Positions 11,007-21,700 of a stretch of 64,000 nt of DNA are shown piece by piece. Each line of letters begins with the position of its first letter. Positions within the stretch are counted from its first letter, which is position 1. The notes under the pieces were generated by a model that was given only the letters and a program-made list of their open reading frames with translations, was not told the origin of the DNA and did no database searches. The DNA is taken from assembly GCA_030704615.1 (NCBI GenBank), contig CM060732.1, forward strand, positions 29,305,053 through 29,369,052. Direction: 5' to 3'. The position numbers and the translations under genes are program-made. Source of the DNA: Takakia lepidozioides (lineage: Eukaryota > Streptophyta > Takakiopsida > Takakiales > Takakiaceae).

Positions 11007-11890
11007 TAGAAGAGGGGGAGAGGGAGCGAGAGAGAGAGAGAGTGAGGGAGAGGGATTAGGGCGAGAGGGAGAGTGAGAGAGAGGATGTGCACGAGTTTGA
11101 ACGTCGTGGTGCGTCAGTGCTGCGTCACCGCCACCGGAAAACGCTTCGGCGCGCCGGGGTAGTTGCATCCGGGAGAGCTCAAGAGCAAAAACAAACAAAG
11201 TAGGGATGGAGGGAGGGGAGGGAGGAAGAGTGAGAGGAGGAGGGTGAGGGAGAGCGAGATCAGATAGAGAGATTGAGAGGGGGAGTGAGAGGCGGTCGGT
11301 GCAGCCGCGGCGCGCCAGTGTGGCAACCCCACCGGAAAACCTCGGCGGCGATCAGACGCCTTCGTGAAGGGGAGAGAAGGGCGGCCACCTTGGTAGGAGG
11401 AGGATCCGCTGCGACGTTGGGGAATCGCACGTGCGTCGCTGCCTCAGGGGACGTCGCACGGTAGTCGCAGTGGCGACGCACATCTGGCGCAGAGGTGAGT
11501 TGAAGAGGCCTCTCATTTTTATTTTTATTTTTTTGGTTTATTGGGTTATGGGGTTTTGCAATGATCATTTGGGTTTTTGGGTCTCTGGCTCTTAGGGTTT
11601 TAAGGGTTACATAGTTTATTTTAAGGGTTTAGTTTCATAGTTTAGTTTAGGGTTAGTTATAATATAGTTGGTTTAGGATTAGCTGCAATATAGTTTTGTT
11701 TTTAGGGTTTCATTTTTTTGCGGGGTGGGGACATATGGCTTTACATTTGTAGGGTTTTTTTTTCCAAGTTTTTCCAAGGGTTGGGAGTGTAACTCCTCCG
11801 GAGGTTACAGTGGGTCACAATACGGTACTCTACCTCTCTCTCGTGCTAGGTCATGCCGCGTGTTTATCGACGTGTCACGCTTGAGATTCG
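9483..11890. other. Intergenic, low-complexity rich
   Basis: I find no supported gene. The 9424-9530 segment resembles 13024-13140 (shared ACCTCGAT-GCAAGTGT and TCCTCACTAA blocks). The 10455-10520 segment resembles 15013-15080 (shared CGACCCTAGGGGTCTTG-type and TCTTGACATGACA blocks), so this is probably repeat-derived DNA. Poly-A at 10742-10760 and 10975-11004 and a GA-rich purine stretch to about 11290 dominate the right part. A GC-richer stretch at 11290-11490 ends in a good splice-donor context (GCAGAGGTGAGT) and could be a 5' exon of the next gene. Confidence 0.5.
11010..11290 (+). repeat. GA-rich low-complexity tract
   Basis: Purine-rich DNA with GAGA and GAGGGAG runs directly follows a poly-A tract of about 30. 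The opposite strand gives artefactual Ser/Leu/Pro frames. Confidence 0.8.
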
Positions 11891-12629
11891 TTGTCGGCTG
11901 TGCCACAACCACCTGCTGAGGGCGAGACAACACGTTCGCCTCGTCTACAAGTTAGGCCGCATCGCCATGTCCGTATAGCTTTGCCTCCACGGCCACCACC
12001 CCGAGGTCGTAGGCCGCCAAGTCCAGAGGCACGAGCCCAGGGGAGACCCCGCCGGGACCGCCTCCCCAAGATTGAGTGTTGGTGCAGTTGGTGTTGGGCA
12101 CAACTACCGGTTGGGAGGACCACACCGATGATGCGACGACCCCATGTTGTGCAAAAACATTACGCCAAGTACAAGATTGTTGATGCAGCAAAGGTAAGTC
12201 GTCCTCATATCTTCTCAAGTACTCCTCAATTAAAAGTACTATATCTAATGAAACCTCGCGTTTGTGAATTGAGTATTGATGCATTTCATATCATGCATCT
12301 TGCAGCCCCGTCTTGATGTCCAAGCTCGCAATTTTTTTGCTGAAGAGGCATACCGATGTGGGTTTCTTCCTTCTTACGAGCCCCACCCCGTTCCGGATGT
12401 GAACATTTTTTTCTTGCAACATGACGTAGATGCAGTTTGTGAGGTAGGGGGGTACGATGCGTGTTTTTCTATTTTTGGGCACCGGGCTAGGCGCTTGTCA
12501 TCTACGCACACACATTCATCATCCTCGACATCGGCACCCCCATCATCACCAGCATCTGCATCGTCCATTCCTCCTATTGTAGATGGTCTTTCCTCATCAC
12601 CATTGTCATCCGAGGTCCCTCATACGTGA
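11891..12629 (+). CDS. Hypothetical two-exon protein with Cys-rich motif
   Basis: Two exons join in frame: one ending AAAG|GTAAGT at 12193 and one starting after CTTGCAG at 12306, with a stop at 12629. The first exon is Pro/Arg-rich and then has IECWCSWCWA followed by HVVQKHYAKY, a possible zinc-binding C-x-C-x2-C ... H ... H arrangement. The second exon is acidic/aromatic, then Ser/Pro-rich at the C terminus. A weak likeness to the Cys-x-Cys leader domain of some plant transposases is not enough to name it. The true start is not clear; an upstream exon ending near 11493 is possible. Confidence 0.4.
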
Positions 12630-15082
12630 TGTGCTTTTGAGCTCGCGGGGAGAGTGTTATGGCGGACGTGCTTTGGTGGCTGCCCCGTTTGTGTTGTCGT
12701 ACCTATGCTGGACGAGCGCCTGGGGAGGCGCGAAGGCGACGTCTTGTCTCTCTTGCAGCGGGAAACAGTGCCGTGAATGCAGTGACATTTTCCCTCCTCT
12801 GGCTTTTAAGTTTAGCAAGGGCATTTGTGCTGGGAAGTGTCTCTCCCTCCTTTCTAGTGCCTTGCAATTTTGCCTGCTTTGCTTCATTGCTCATGTGCTT
12901 TGTGGAGGCGGCTTGCTGTAGGTGGTGATGGCGCATAACGCTCTTCCCAATCGCTTAAGGTGCCTTTGGAGTTCAGGGATCCTTATGTTCTTATCTTCTT
13001 CTCTTGCTTTTGAGTTTCTTGGTTGACATCGATGACAAGTGTAAGGGTCTGTGATTCACCTGGGGTTCCACAATCCTCACTAATCTGTTGATTTTGTGGG
13101 GGCTTGTGATGGGACCAGGTGAGGATCCTCACCTACTTTGAAGTTTATTGAGCATGCAGTTGGGATATGAGCTGAGGAGACCTGTGAGTTATTGCGCTTT
13201 GAGGTGGTTGCTGCCTCCGGCCCCGATTTCAACATGACTGCTCCTGGTTTGGCATGCTACAGCCCAGTTTTTGGCTTTTGTCGTTCTACCGTCGATGACA
13301 GCTCGACATGTCTGGCCTGTTTCCTGAGGCCTGCATACAAACCATACCCTATCTTTTGATCTTTGACAACAAGGCCTATGGATTATTGAGCTAGGTTGTA
13401 AGTTCTTTGGGCCATAGAGGATCTGGTTTTATGAGGGATGCTTCGGCAAGTTTGGGTCTCTATGGATATGGTGGCCTTGAATGATATGGTGGCAGCCTGA
13501 TAAGGAACCGATCTGCTTTTTTTCGGGCCTGTTTGTAGGGTGTAATGGATCATAGTGGGGCAGTTGCAGGGTTGAGTGGACCAAAAACGGCAGATCCTGC
13601 TCTATGAAAGTCCATGACCCAAAAAAACAAAATTGATGATATTATCCAAAAAAAAAATTTGGTTATAGATAATGGTATACTGAACATATTTAGTAAAGAG
13701 TCCTATCCCAAATATTAAAGATATAATTCATTAAATATTTTAGTCTATTATTAAGAGAAATTATGAAAAACTAAAAATTAGAGTTTACAAAAAAAATTCA
13801 ATATGCCACCTAGCCATTGAAGATTATAGGTTTTTATACTTCTAAAAAACAATTACACCCAAAATCCAAAAAACAAGATGAGCTATGGACTTTTCAAGAA
13901 ACGCCTATTTTTTTTTACATATATTAGTCCATATGAGTCAGATGACAAATGATTTTGCCACTTCAAATCCATACCTATGATGTGGACCAAAATGGCCACC
14001 TTAAGTCCAAATTTCAATGGAATTCACCAATGGCACATATGAGACCTTGAGTCCATTGTAATTCCATTCACAAGGGTAACAGTCCACAATGACGGTGTTC
14101 AAAAGTCCATAGCGGAGTCATTTCTTATCGGATTCATGATTGGAGAGTTGCTATGGGTATTGAAGCTAGGAATCCAATAACATATATATTTGCTGGTTTT
14201 AATGAGTTAATTCAAATTCAATTGATGACACCATCAATTGCAGTCATCTAAAACTGTGCCGGTCACGTCTATTTTGGTCCAGTCAACCTTGCATTCACCC
14301 AGTGAGGTGTTCTTTGCAAGCTTTAACATGGACCTCTTGAATGATGAGGATGGTAAGCTGTAATGGGATCCTACCTATAGTTTTGACTTTGTCATGACAT
14401 CAGGCCTATGACCTGCAATTTGGTTTTTTTTATGTGCAAAAGAGGCTAGATCTTGGTTGTTCAAGTTGCTTGTGTGTACAAGTCTTGAATTTGCAATTTG
14501 ATAGGCTGAGTTCACATTCCCTTGACACCTTGTATGATCACATGTCTCGAGGTGAATACAAATGGTATGTAATCCATTTCATCATGCCCAAGTAGGATTG
14601 CTTGGAGGCATATTTTGATTCTGAAAAATTGCAGGTTGGTCTTTATGCCTTGGCTAATGCATGATAAGGTAGTATGCTGCTAATTATTTTGTGATACCCA
14701 AGATATTTGCTTGAAGGGCATGTCTTGAATCTGCAATTTTGCAGGCTGGTTTAATCACATACCCAAGATGTTTTGCTCTATGCATGTCTTGTTGTAATTG
14801 TGATGCCAAGAAACGGTATGACAGGCTGTAGCAATCAGTTTTTTCAGAACACAAGATGTTTGCTTCTATGCTTATGTTGTTGTCATGACCTGTACATTAA
14901 CAAACCCCGCCCTCCCACCCTGTTTTATCAATAATGATTGGGTGATGTCGATTCATGGGAAGCTATGACAAGAATGGAAATGTTAGATGATGCCCTGTTT
15001 TGGGTTGTTTATGTCTTTAATTGACAATGACCCTAGTAGGGTCTTGTCCATGTCTTGACATGACATGAATATCTTCCCTATC
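12630..15082. other. Intergenic, no supported gene
   Basis: Only short chance frames are present. The segments at 13024-13140 and 15013-15080 are related to segments near 9.45 and 10.47 kb, which suggests old repeat copies. The 13600-14000 part is A-rich. Confidence 0.5.
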
Positions 15083-15837
15083 TCTTTTTAACTTTTTCTG
15101 TAGAGGGGTCAACTCTGAGGTTAAGAAAACCATGCTTTGTCACATTATTAGACCTGCCTTGGAGTACGGATCTGCAATATGGGTTGATAAATCTGACTTA
15201 GAGGCTGTAGTGTCCAAAGCCATGTCTATTGCCATGAGATTGTATGATGAAAATGAAGTTAGGCAAAAAAACTTCCTTGAACTTGTTTCCAGTCTATGAC
15301 ATGGGGGAGGACATCTTGGATGACCTCAAGGGTCTACCCACTCTCGGCACTAGACTGAAATTTAAACTCGGGGCAGGAAGCCTTCCGTTGATAAGCAAAC
15401 AGAAGCAGAGAGGAAAGAGAGAGTGCAATTGCTCATTGTGTGGGCAATCTGAAGACAGTACTCATTTTCTGATACACTGTCCGGGGATCTCTTACCAAAG
15501 AGATGCTCTCTTCAAATCTATCAAGGGAATTGTGCCTATACCTCTGTTTACCAACTGTGAAAGTCTCAAGGCTGAGCCAAAAGCCCAGGCCTTCCTGATG
15601 CCTAGTTATTGGGCAAATCACACACATCAGATTGATGCTTGTGTGAAGGGATTTCTAGAGGATATCTGGAAAACCCGGATTAATTCTGTATATGAAGGTA
15701 AGTCTTACTACCAACGTCAGCCCCTGATAGAGGCAGGTTCTGTCCCTTTTATTTCTGCTCAAACTGGGCGCGGGGTCAATGTCCACAAGGCTACGGCAAA
15801 CAACGTCTTATGAGTACAATCTTTTTAACTTTTTCTG
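15083..15837 (+). mobile_element. LINE 3' fragment between 18-bp direct repeats
   Basis: The interior (15101-15819) encodes the end of a non-LTR retrotransposon reverse transcriptase. HIIRPALEYGSAIW matches the conserved tail of the RT region. CNCSLCGQSEDSTHFLIHCP is the zf-RVT zinc-binding motif. One frame change lies near 15240-15300. The fragment is bounded by TCTTTTTAACTTTTTCTG at 15083-15100 and 15820-15837, which looks like a target-site duplication. No poly-A tail separates the body from the right repeat. An AATAAA lies just beyond it, in the host sequence. Its protein resembles the relic at about 22.5 kb inside the starch synthase gene. Confidence 0.7.
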
Positions 15838-16091
15838 CCCTTGTGGTTTGTTTATTTTTGTGAGCAATAAAAAGAGATAAATAATGACGGGAGTTTTGCA
15901 ATCAGTATATAATATATTCCGGGTTGTTGTCCAGATGAAGCAAAACCTTACAGGTATTAATGAAGAAATATCTTACTAGGGGAAAAAAAGGATGTATTAT
16001 AGATGAAAAACATCTAAATTGCCTGCAACCCAATTTTTCAATTTTTTCAAGGATGGAAGTTAGAACAACAATTCCATAAACCCAGTTTCCA

Positions 16092-16143
<52 letters not shown>

Positions 16144-16413
16144 AAAATAATAAAATAATAAATAAATAAATAAATGGGGAGGTGACTGAGCCCGTGGTGT
16201 TCAGCAGCTGCTGGTAGTGCTCAGTCACCCCTCCCCCCCGCCCCCCCCCCTTTTTTTTTTTCTTTTCTCTTTGTTGCCCCCTCTCGAGACCCCGAGCACT
16301 TGCTGCTCTCAGCCCTCGACATGCTTGGTTTTTTTTTGTTTTTGATCTGGAATGTAGAGGATGTTTCCTAATGAGGCCAACTTGTGGGTTTGCATGACAG
16401 GTGTCAGCTTATG
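15838..16413. other. Non-coding with microsatellites
   Basis: No gene is seen. It contains a (GA)n run at about 16093-16139, AAATAA repeats just after it, and a C-run followed by a T-run at about 16226-16261. Confidence 0.7.
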
Positions 16414-17046
16414 GGGAAAGAGAAGAAGTCTCCTACCCCAAAGAAAGGGGCGGACAATCCGTTTGCTCTACCGGCACATGTGACGCGTCAGGGCGTCTCA
16501 TGGTTAACCAGCCCCATCGACAGCCGCAGCCGGAGGGCTTGTCTGCCCCCCGAGGCCAGTACCCCCCCTTTTGTCCACATCTTGGATGTGCCAGGGGTCG
16601 GCTCAGCCAACTCTTATATTCGGGAGGTTGTTGCTGAGCCGGATGCTCAGTTGATCAAGCACATCTCCGGCCACCAAGACGGTATTGTCAATCGGGATGT
16701 AGATGGATTGAGTCGTAATCTATGCACGAGCGAGCATGATGATATTGGAGCTCGGTGGCATGGTGAGACAGATGAGAAGATGATGCCAGGATGACATGCA
16801 TCGGTCTTTTTGTGCATTCTAGCAATGGGAGCTCAAGCTGGTTCATCCCATGTGATTGGTCATGTAGATAGTGTGCATGACGATCCAGAGACTAGTGATG
16901 AGCTTAGTGGTGCTAAAGATGTGCATGAAGATGCAGAAGTGTTGGCATACCTTCGTACTGGAGCAGCAGCCAGTGTGACTGCTAAGGAGAGGGATCGGGT
17001 CCTACAACGAGCTAAGAGGTTCAAGTGGGAGGGGACTCGCCTACTC
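16414..17046 (+). pseudogene. Ty3/gypsy pol relic: RNase H-integrase junction
   Basis: KHISGHQDGIVNRDVDGLSR is the end of a reverse transcriptase/RNase H region (the usual form is a HxxG...ADxLSR string). After a TGA the frame continues to SVTAKERDRVLQRAKRFKW, typical of the lead-in to an integrase zinc domain. Homology ends near 17046, before the His/Cys residues. The left part is Pro/Arg-rich linker. It belongs to another family than the 48.7-62 kb element and is a dead fragment. Confidence 0.5.
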
Positions 17047-17128
17047 TTGTTATCCTTCATGCTCCCACAATTGGCATACATGTCCACGTGAGTAGTGTCC
17101 AAAATGATAGTTGGCACGATTCTAGCTT

Positions 17129-17314
17129 TCAATGGCAGCATGGACCTCTCTGGAGTTTGAAATCTGGCCCTCTTGGATGAATCCGAACATATTCATTCCA
17201 GAGCTTCTCCTCGTCTATGTTATCTGTGAAAAAAGGTTCTGCAGTAGGATCTCCCTCCGAGATCGGTGTGTGAAACCCCTCTGCGAACAGCATCGTCCCT
17301 TTCCCGCGCTGCAA
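17129..17314 (-). CDS. Unidentified ORF
   Basis: An open frame of about 60 residues with a biased, protein-like composition (EPFFTDNIDEEKLWNEYVRI). It directly adjoins a gypsy relic on the other strand and may be a fragment of another mobile element. There is no recognisable domain and no clear start. Confidence 0.2.
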   Translation of the reverse strand: MQRGKGTMLFAEGFHTPISEGDPTAEPFFTDNIDEEKLWNEYVRIHPRGPDFKLQRGPCCH

Positions 17315-17949
17315 GACGCCTCTCCCAGTTATTTTTGGGCATTTCGAGCAGGTCCTTAAGAAAAACGATGACGATGATGTGGCATTATGGCACCCTACTC
17401 CCGCTCTACACTAAACTAGTCTCCGACCTTCAGTTGTCGCTAGAATCTAATGATCAGTTTTGTAAATACGGTACATCAATAATTCATACATCAGCTAGGC
17501 CCTGTCCCATGCTTTATATATGGCCCACTGCTCTTTCTGGAAGGTGGGCCCCATCCCATCCTCTACATAAAAAACCCCTGGCTACCTCCCAGCAACCCCC
17601 CTCCTTCTGCACATACCCCCCTACTTCTATACGTAGAGGTGTGTGCAGCCTCTGGAGCCATTTCCCTCCTCTCCAAGCCTCCCGTCGGCCCCATTGATTG
17701 GCTCTTCCCACAGTGTCGGGTTGCCTGATCTTCAACTCTTCCCCCAATTGATCATCGGTACTATGTTTATTTCAATATAACATTCTAAGGAAATTTCTCT
17801 ATAGTTTTAGGGTGGAGCCATTACGAGACTAGCCGCTTGTTATTGGTCTACCGGCTAGCTAAACTGTCTCCGGCTATGCAACCCCATGCATCATAGGAGT
17901 TGTATTTTGAGACAATTTTCAGTTTGGGGCCGAGTTGTTTTTGTGATGC

Positions 17950-18126
17950 AACACCAACCCACTGCCACACGTCGCAATGCAAACTGATATATAATAGGGT
18001 GTAACTTAGTTTCAATCTTCAGAATCCTCACATAAGCGATATTGGACCCACCCAGTGCCACACTTCGCAATGCAAACTGATATATATTAGGGTGTAACTT
18101 AATTTCAATCTTTAGAATCCTCACAT
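17950..18126 (+). repeat. Direct duplication of about 95 bp
   Basis: Two adjacent copies share CGCAATGCAAACTGATATAT and GGGTGTAACTTA, and both end AGAATCCTCACATA, with about 10% difference. It lies downstream of the starch synthase stop codon. Confidence 0.8.
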
Positions 18127-18753
18127 ACTTCAACATTTATGTCCCATGCACCCTCAAGTTAATCAACTTGACCAAGCAGACTGTGAGATGAGATGCTTCT
18201 GCATAGCTAGCACTACAGAAAAACCTCTCATAGATCTGAGTATCTCATACACAGCTACCCTATGGGATATCAAAAATAGGTATTGCATATATGTTGCAAG
18301 TGGCAATAACTGTTCAACTGGACCCTTCATAGTGTTTGGTATAAATGGAACTATTTTAAACTTGCTATGAAGGAACCGATACAATGGTATATGCAGATTA
18401 AATGCCAATTAGTCAACAATCTACCTGAAGAAATCCACAGCCTTACAGTAAATGAATGCACTTGCACCAACTGACCGCTTAGGAACTACATGGAAGCTAA
18501 TCCAGAGAACCCAACGTTTCAATAGACTAAAAGAGATTTCTTATCCAAGAGCTGTTTGTTGCCTCAACCCCTAAAAGCTCTGTGCAAAAATGCCTTAACA
18601 TTTCTTAGCACTAAAACTTCCAACATAGAGAGAGTGCTTGGCTAAGCTACACCCACGGAATGGCTGGACAGCCTTGGTCCGAACAGTCCATATTTCCCAA
18701 GGTATCAAATCAACTGCCATGCAACAAACAAGTCTATGAATGACACTGGCCGT

Positions 18754-21700
18754 TCACCTGACACGAACTGAGCTGTAAAGAGAGACATACTGCCCAGCTG
18801 ACTTGTTCCAGCTGTTGTCCACCTCCATCACCCTCGATGCCAAACCAAGCCAAAAGTCTGGCCCTGCAGGTTTACCACCGCACACTCAATATTGGTGCAG
18901 CATTTGCACCACACGACTTCAGTTTGCCATGTGCCCAATTCAGCAAGGCCTTAACGTTGTAGTAAGGTACAACTTTGATCTATTTATATTTGAACCCATC
19001 ACTGCCTCAGTATAATCTCAAGGCTACCCACAGAAAACTTACTGCTTAGGAGTAAGCTATCCAGAGAACCCGACGTTTCAATAGACTGAAGACTTGACAA
19101 AAGTATTGCATATGGAACCCTGAAGCACATTGTACTAACACAGCCACCTCCACCTGCATTACTCAAGAAACAATCACTACAGTAAAGGACAATGCGCTCT
19201 ATATCCTTGCCTATGCTGTCTTCCCTCTTGCAGTATCTCACCACACATGCAGACCTGTATGATGTGTATGCTTCCTCGCCCTCTTCACCACCAGTATCCA
19301 TACACATTCTATCAGGTAAGATTTCTTACTTTGCTGGTAGTACCGCAAGGCACGATCCAAGGCACTATTAAGAGACCCTTCGTCAATACCGTCGAAAACA
19401 AATCTGCAAAAGATATACACGTCTGACTGAGTAACCTGTAGAGGGAAGTTACAGCTCCATATTGCACTGGGACCCCAGGTCGATAAACCAGCCAATAAGG
19501 GGCTCCACAGGAATGGTGTGCTACAGCCTCATTGTGCATGGCGACGCTGCATAGGACCTACTTTGAGTACACCCATCACAGATGAGATTCAGACATAGTC
19601 AGCAAACATTTTCTCAACTTGGGCACCGTAGATCTTTAGTCTGCACTATTGCAGGTTGTATACTGAAATGGTAAAGCGTGAGTTAACTGCATTTCTAGTA
19701 AGACAATCACAAAGTGCTTGAAGATCCAAAATGGGACTCAATAACTCGGGTTTTAATGCCGCTGCCTACTTGGGTGTGCTGTGTCATGACAATTTTGTGG
19801 TCTCTCTACCATTCTGCAAACCACCTTTCTGAGGGATCTCACCCTTTTGCATTATCTTGCTTTGACTGGTCATCCACATCAACCACAGTGTCTGCTAATC
19901 CTCCAGTTTTTCTGACCACAGGAATCTGCAATAGCACAGTGAACAAATTTGCAAATCAATGAAGATCCTAACATCGGGAAAGGGAATGCAACGCAGTATC
20001 ACACTGACCAGATCATGCTTCATCTCAGCCCGGATTCTTTCATATGACTATCATGGTAGTTGATGCCTTGAGCAACAATCATGAGAGCATCTCCACCGGG
20101 GGTACACCAAACAACACTGCAACGGTAACCTCCTACGGCCTCCAACACTCCCCTCCCCCAGCGGCAACCCCATCAAACTACCCTGCACATGTGTTTTTGG
20201 CTGATGTGCCTTGCTCCGGAGGGACCACCTGGACAGATGCCGCCTTACCCTCACACCATAAATGCAGGCAGTCGTCTTTTTTAGTCGCTCCAGCAGGTAC
20301 AGGCCGGGCCTAGAGGGCCTGTATCCTGCACGAAAGTACGGGCCCCGGGGGTGCGGATACCAGGGCCAGGGGCTCCTTTGCCGTTGCAGGGGCATTTAGG
20401 GACCCCCGGTGGAGATGCTCTGACAGCCATGTGCATGGCCGCTATCTCCATATATTTGTGAACCTTTGGAAATCACAATTCCACCAATTTGGAAGAGCAT
20501 ACAACAACTTGAACTCTAGCTGAATATGAGCGTAGTGCTTTAATGACCAGGAGGTTGGAAGGAGGAGAAAAGTACCGCTCCATAGCGCATGCCAATAAGT
20601 TGGGTAAGTCCGCAAGGTTCAAACATGGATGGCACAAGCACAATGTCTGCTGCAGCATACAACATATGTGCCAGCTCCTCGCTGTGACCAAAAGACAATA
20701 CCCGCCGTGAGTGTCACCTGCATGAACTTTTGGTCACTCTAGAAAACCCCCCTTCTTTTAGCTCACAGTTAAGGCTGTCCAATTGATGGGGAGACTCTCA
20801 GTGCCGAGGGCACCCGTGGGCAGATTTCACAGCAGGATACATTGATGTTCCAATAATGGCCTTTTGGATCCATTAATACTGACAGTACCAATTAACTAGT
20901 CGTTGAGGTTTAGCAACACATATCTAGCACTGGTCCAGTGATGTTTGTTTGTGTGCTGCTGCATCATTCGGTTCATTTGGTGCCATTCAAGATAGACTGC
21001 CAGGAGTGAGTAGCAATGACTTTTCCTTCTTGCCAGGGCTTACAAAATATGATGCAGGCATGATTGGTTTCGACAATAACCTGTATGTAAGCAGGAGTGA
21101 CACCTTCTTGTTTTCCTTGAACTGCTTGATTGCCACACAAGCACAAGAGCACAAATCATTACACCAACCTCCACTCCACCCTCGAAGGACCTCTTTGCAA
21201 CCCATAGTGCCGAGAGCATAATGTGGAAAACCATCTCATGTACAACCAAGGAGTTTGCAGACGAACGCCTGCTTCTATGCTAGAGGAAGTGCAGGACAGC
21301 AACAGCCCACGGCACTTTCGATCATAAAGCTTTTAAGTCAGCCTCGTGGGGTTTAGAACTGACATGATTTGCTAAGTGCTCAAACTCAGCCTGAACACGC
21401 GCATCTGGTGATGTGCCCAACAATACAAACTGGCCCCCCTGCCCACACACAAATGCCACTTCAGACCTCAGTGATAACATGGCACAAATGCAATCCAAAG
21501 TTTCCCACCTGACACAACTGTTTAAAAGAGAGAACATGTGGGGGCAGTTCACCCTGTTACATAAGCGTATGATAAATTGGGCACATGGTTCCAAACGTGT
21601 ACCCCAAGGCTCTTGACAGTTGTCAGAACGCTGTAGAGTCTTTCAAAGATTTTGACGATGTCAACCGTTGAAGTCACCACTGTACCCTTATTATTCCTTT

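Noticed and set aside
10736-11332. Ser/Leu/Pro-rich minus-strand frames
   Set aside because: Translation of the GA-rich and poly-A low-complexity DNA.
12583-12936. Cys/Leu-rich frames on both strands
   Set aside because: Overlapping chance frames without splice or domain support.
20041-20395. Arg/Pro-rich ORFs of about 90-115 residues
   Set aside because: They lie in the MITE inside a starch synthase intron.
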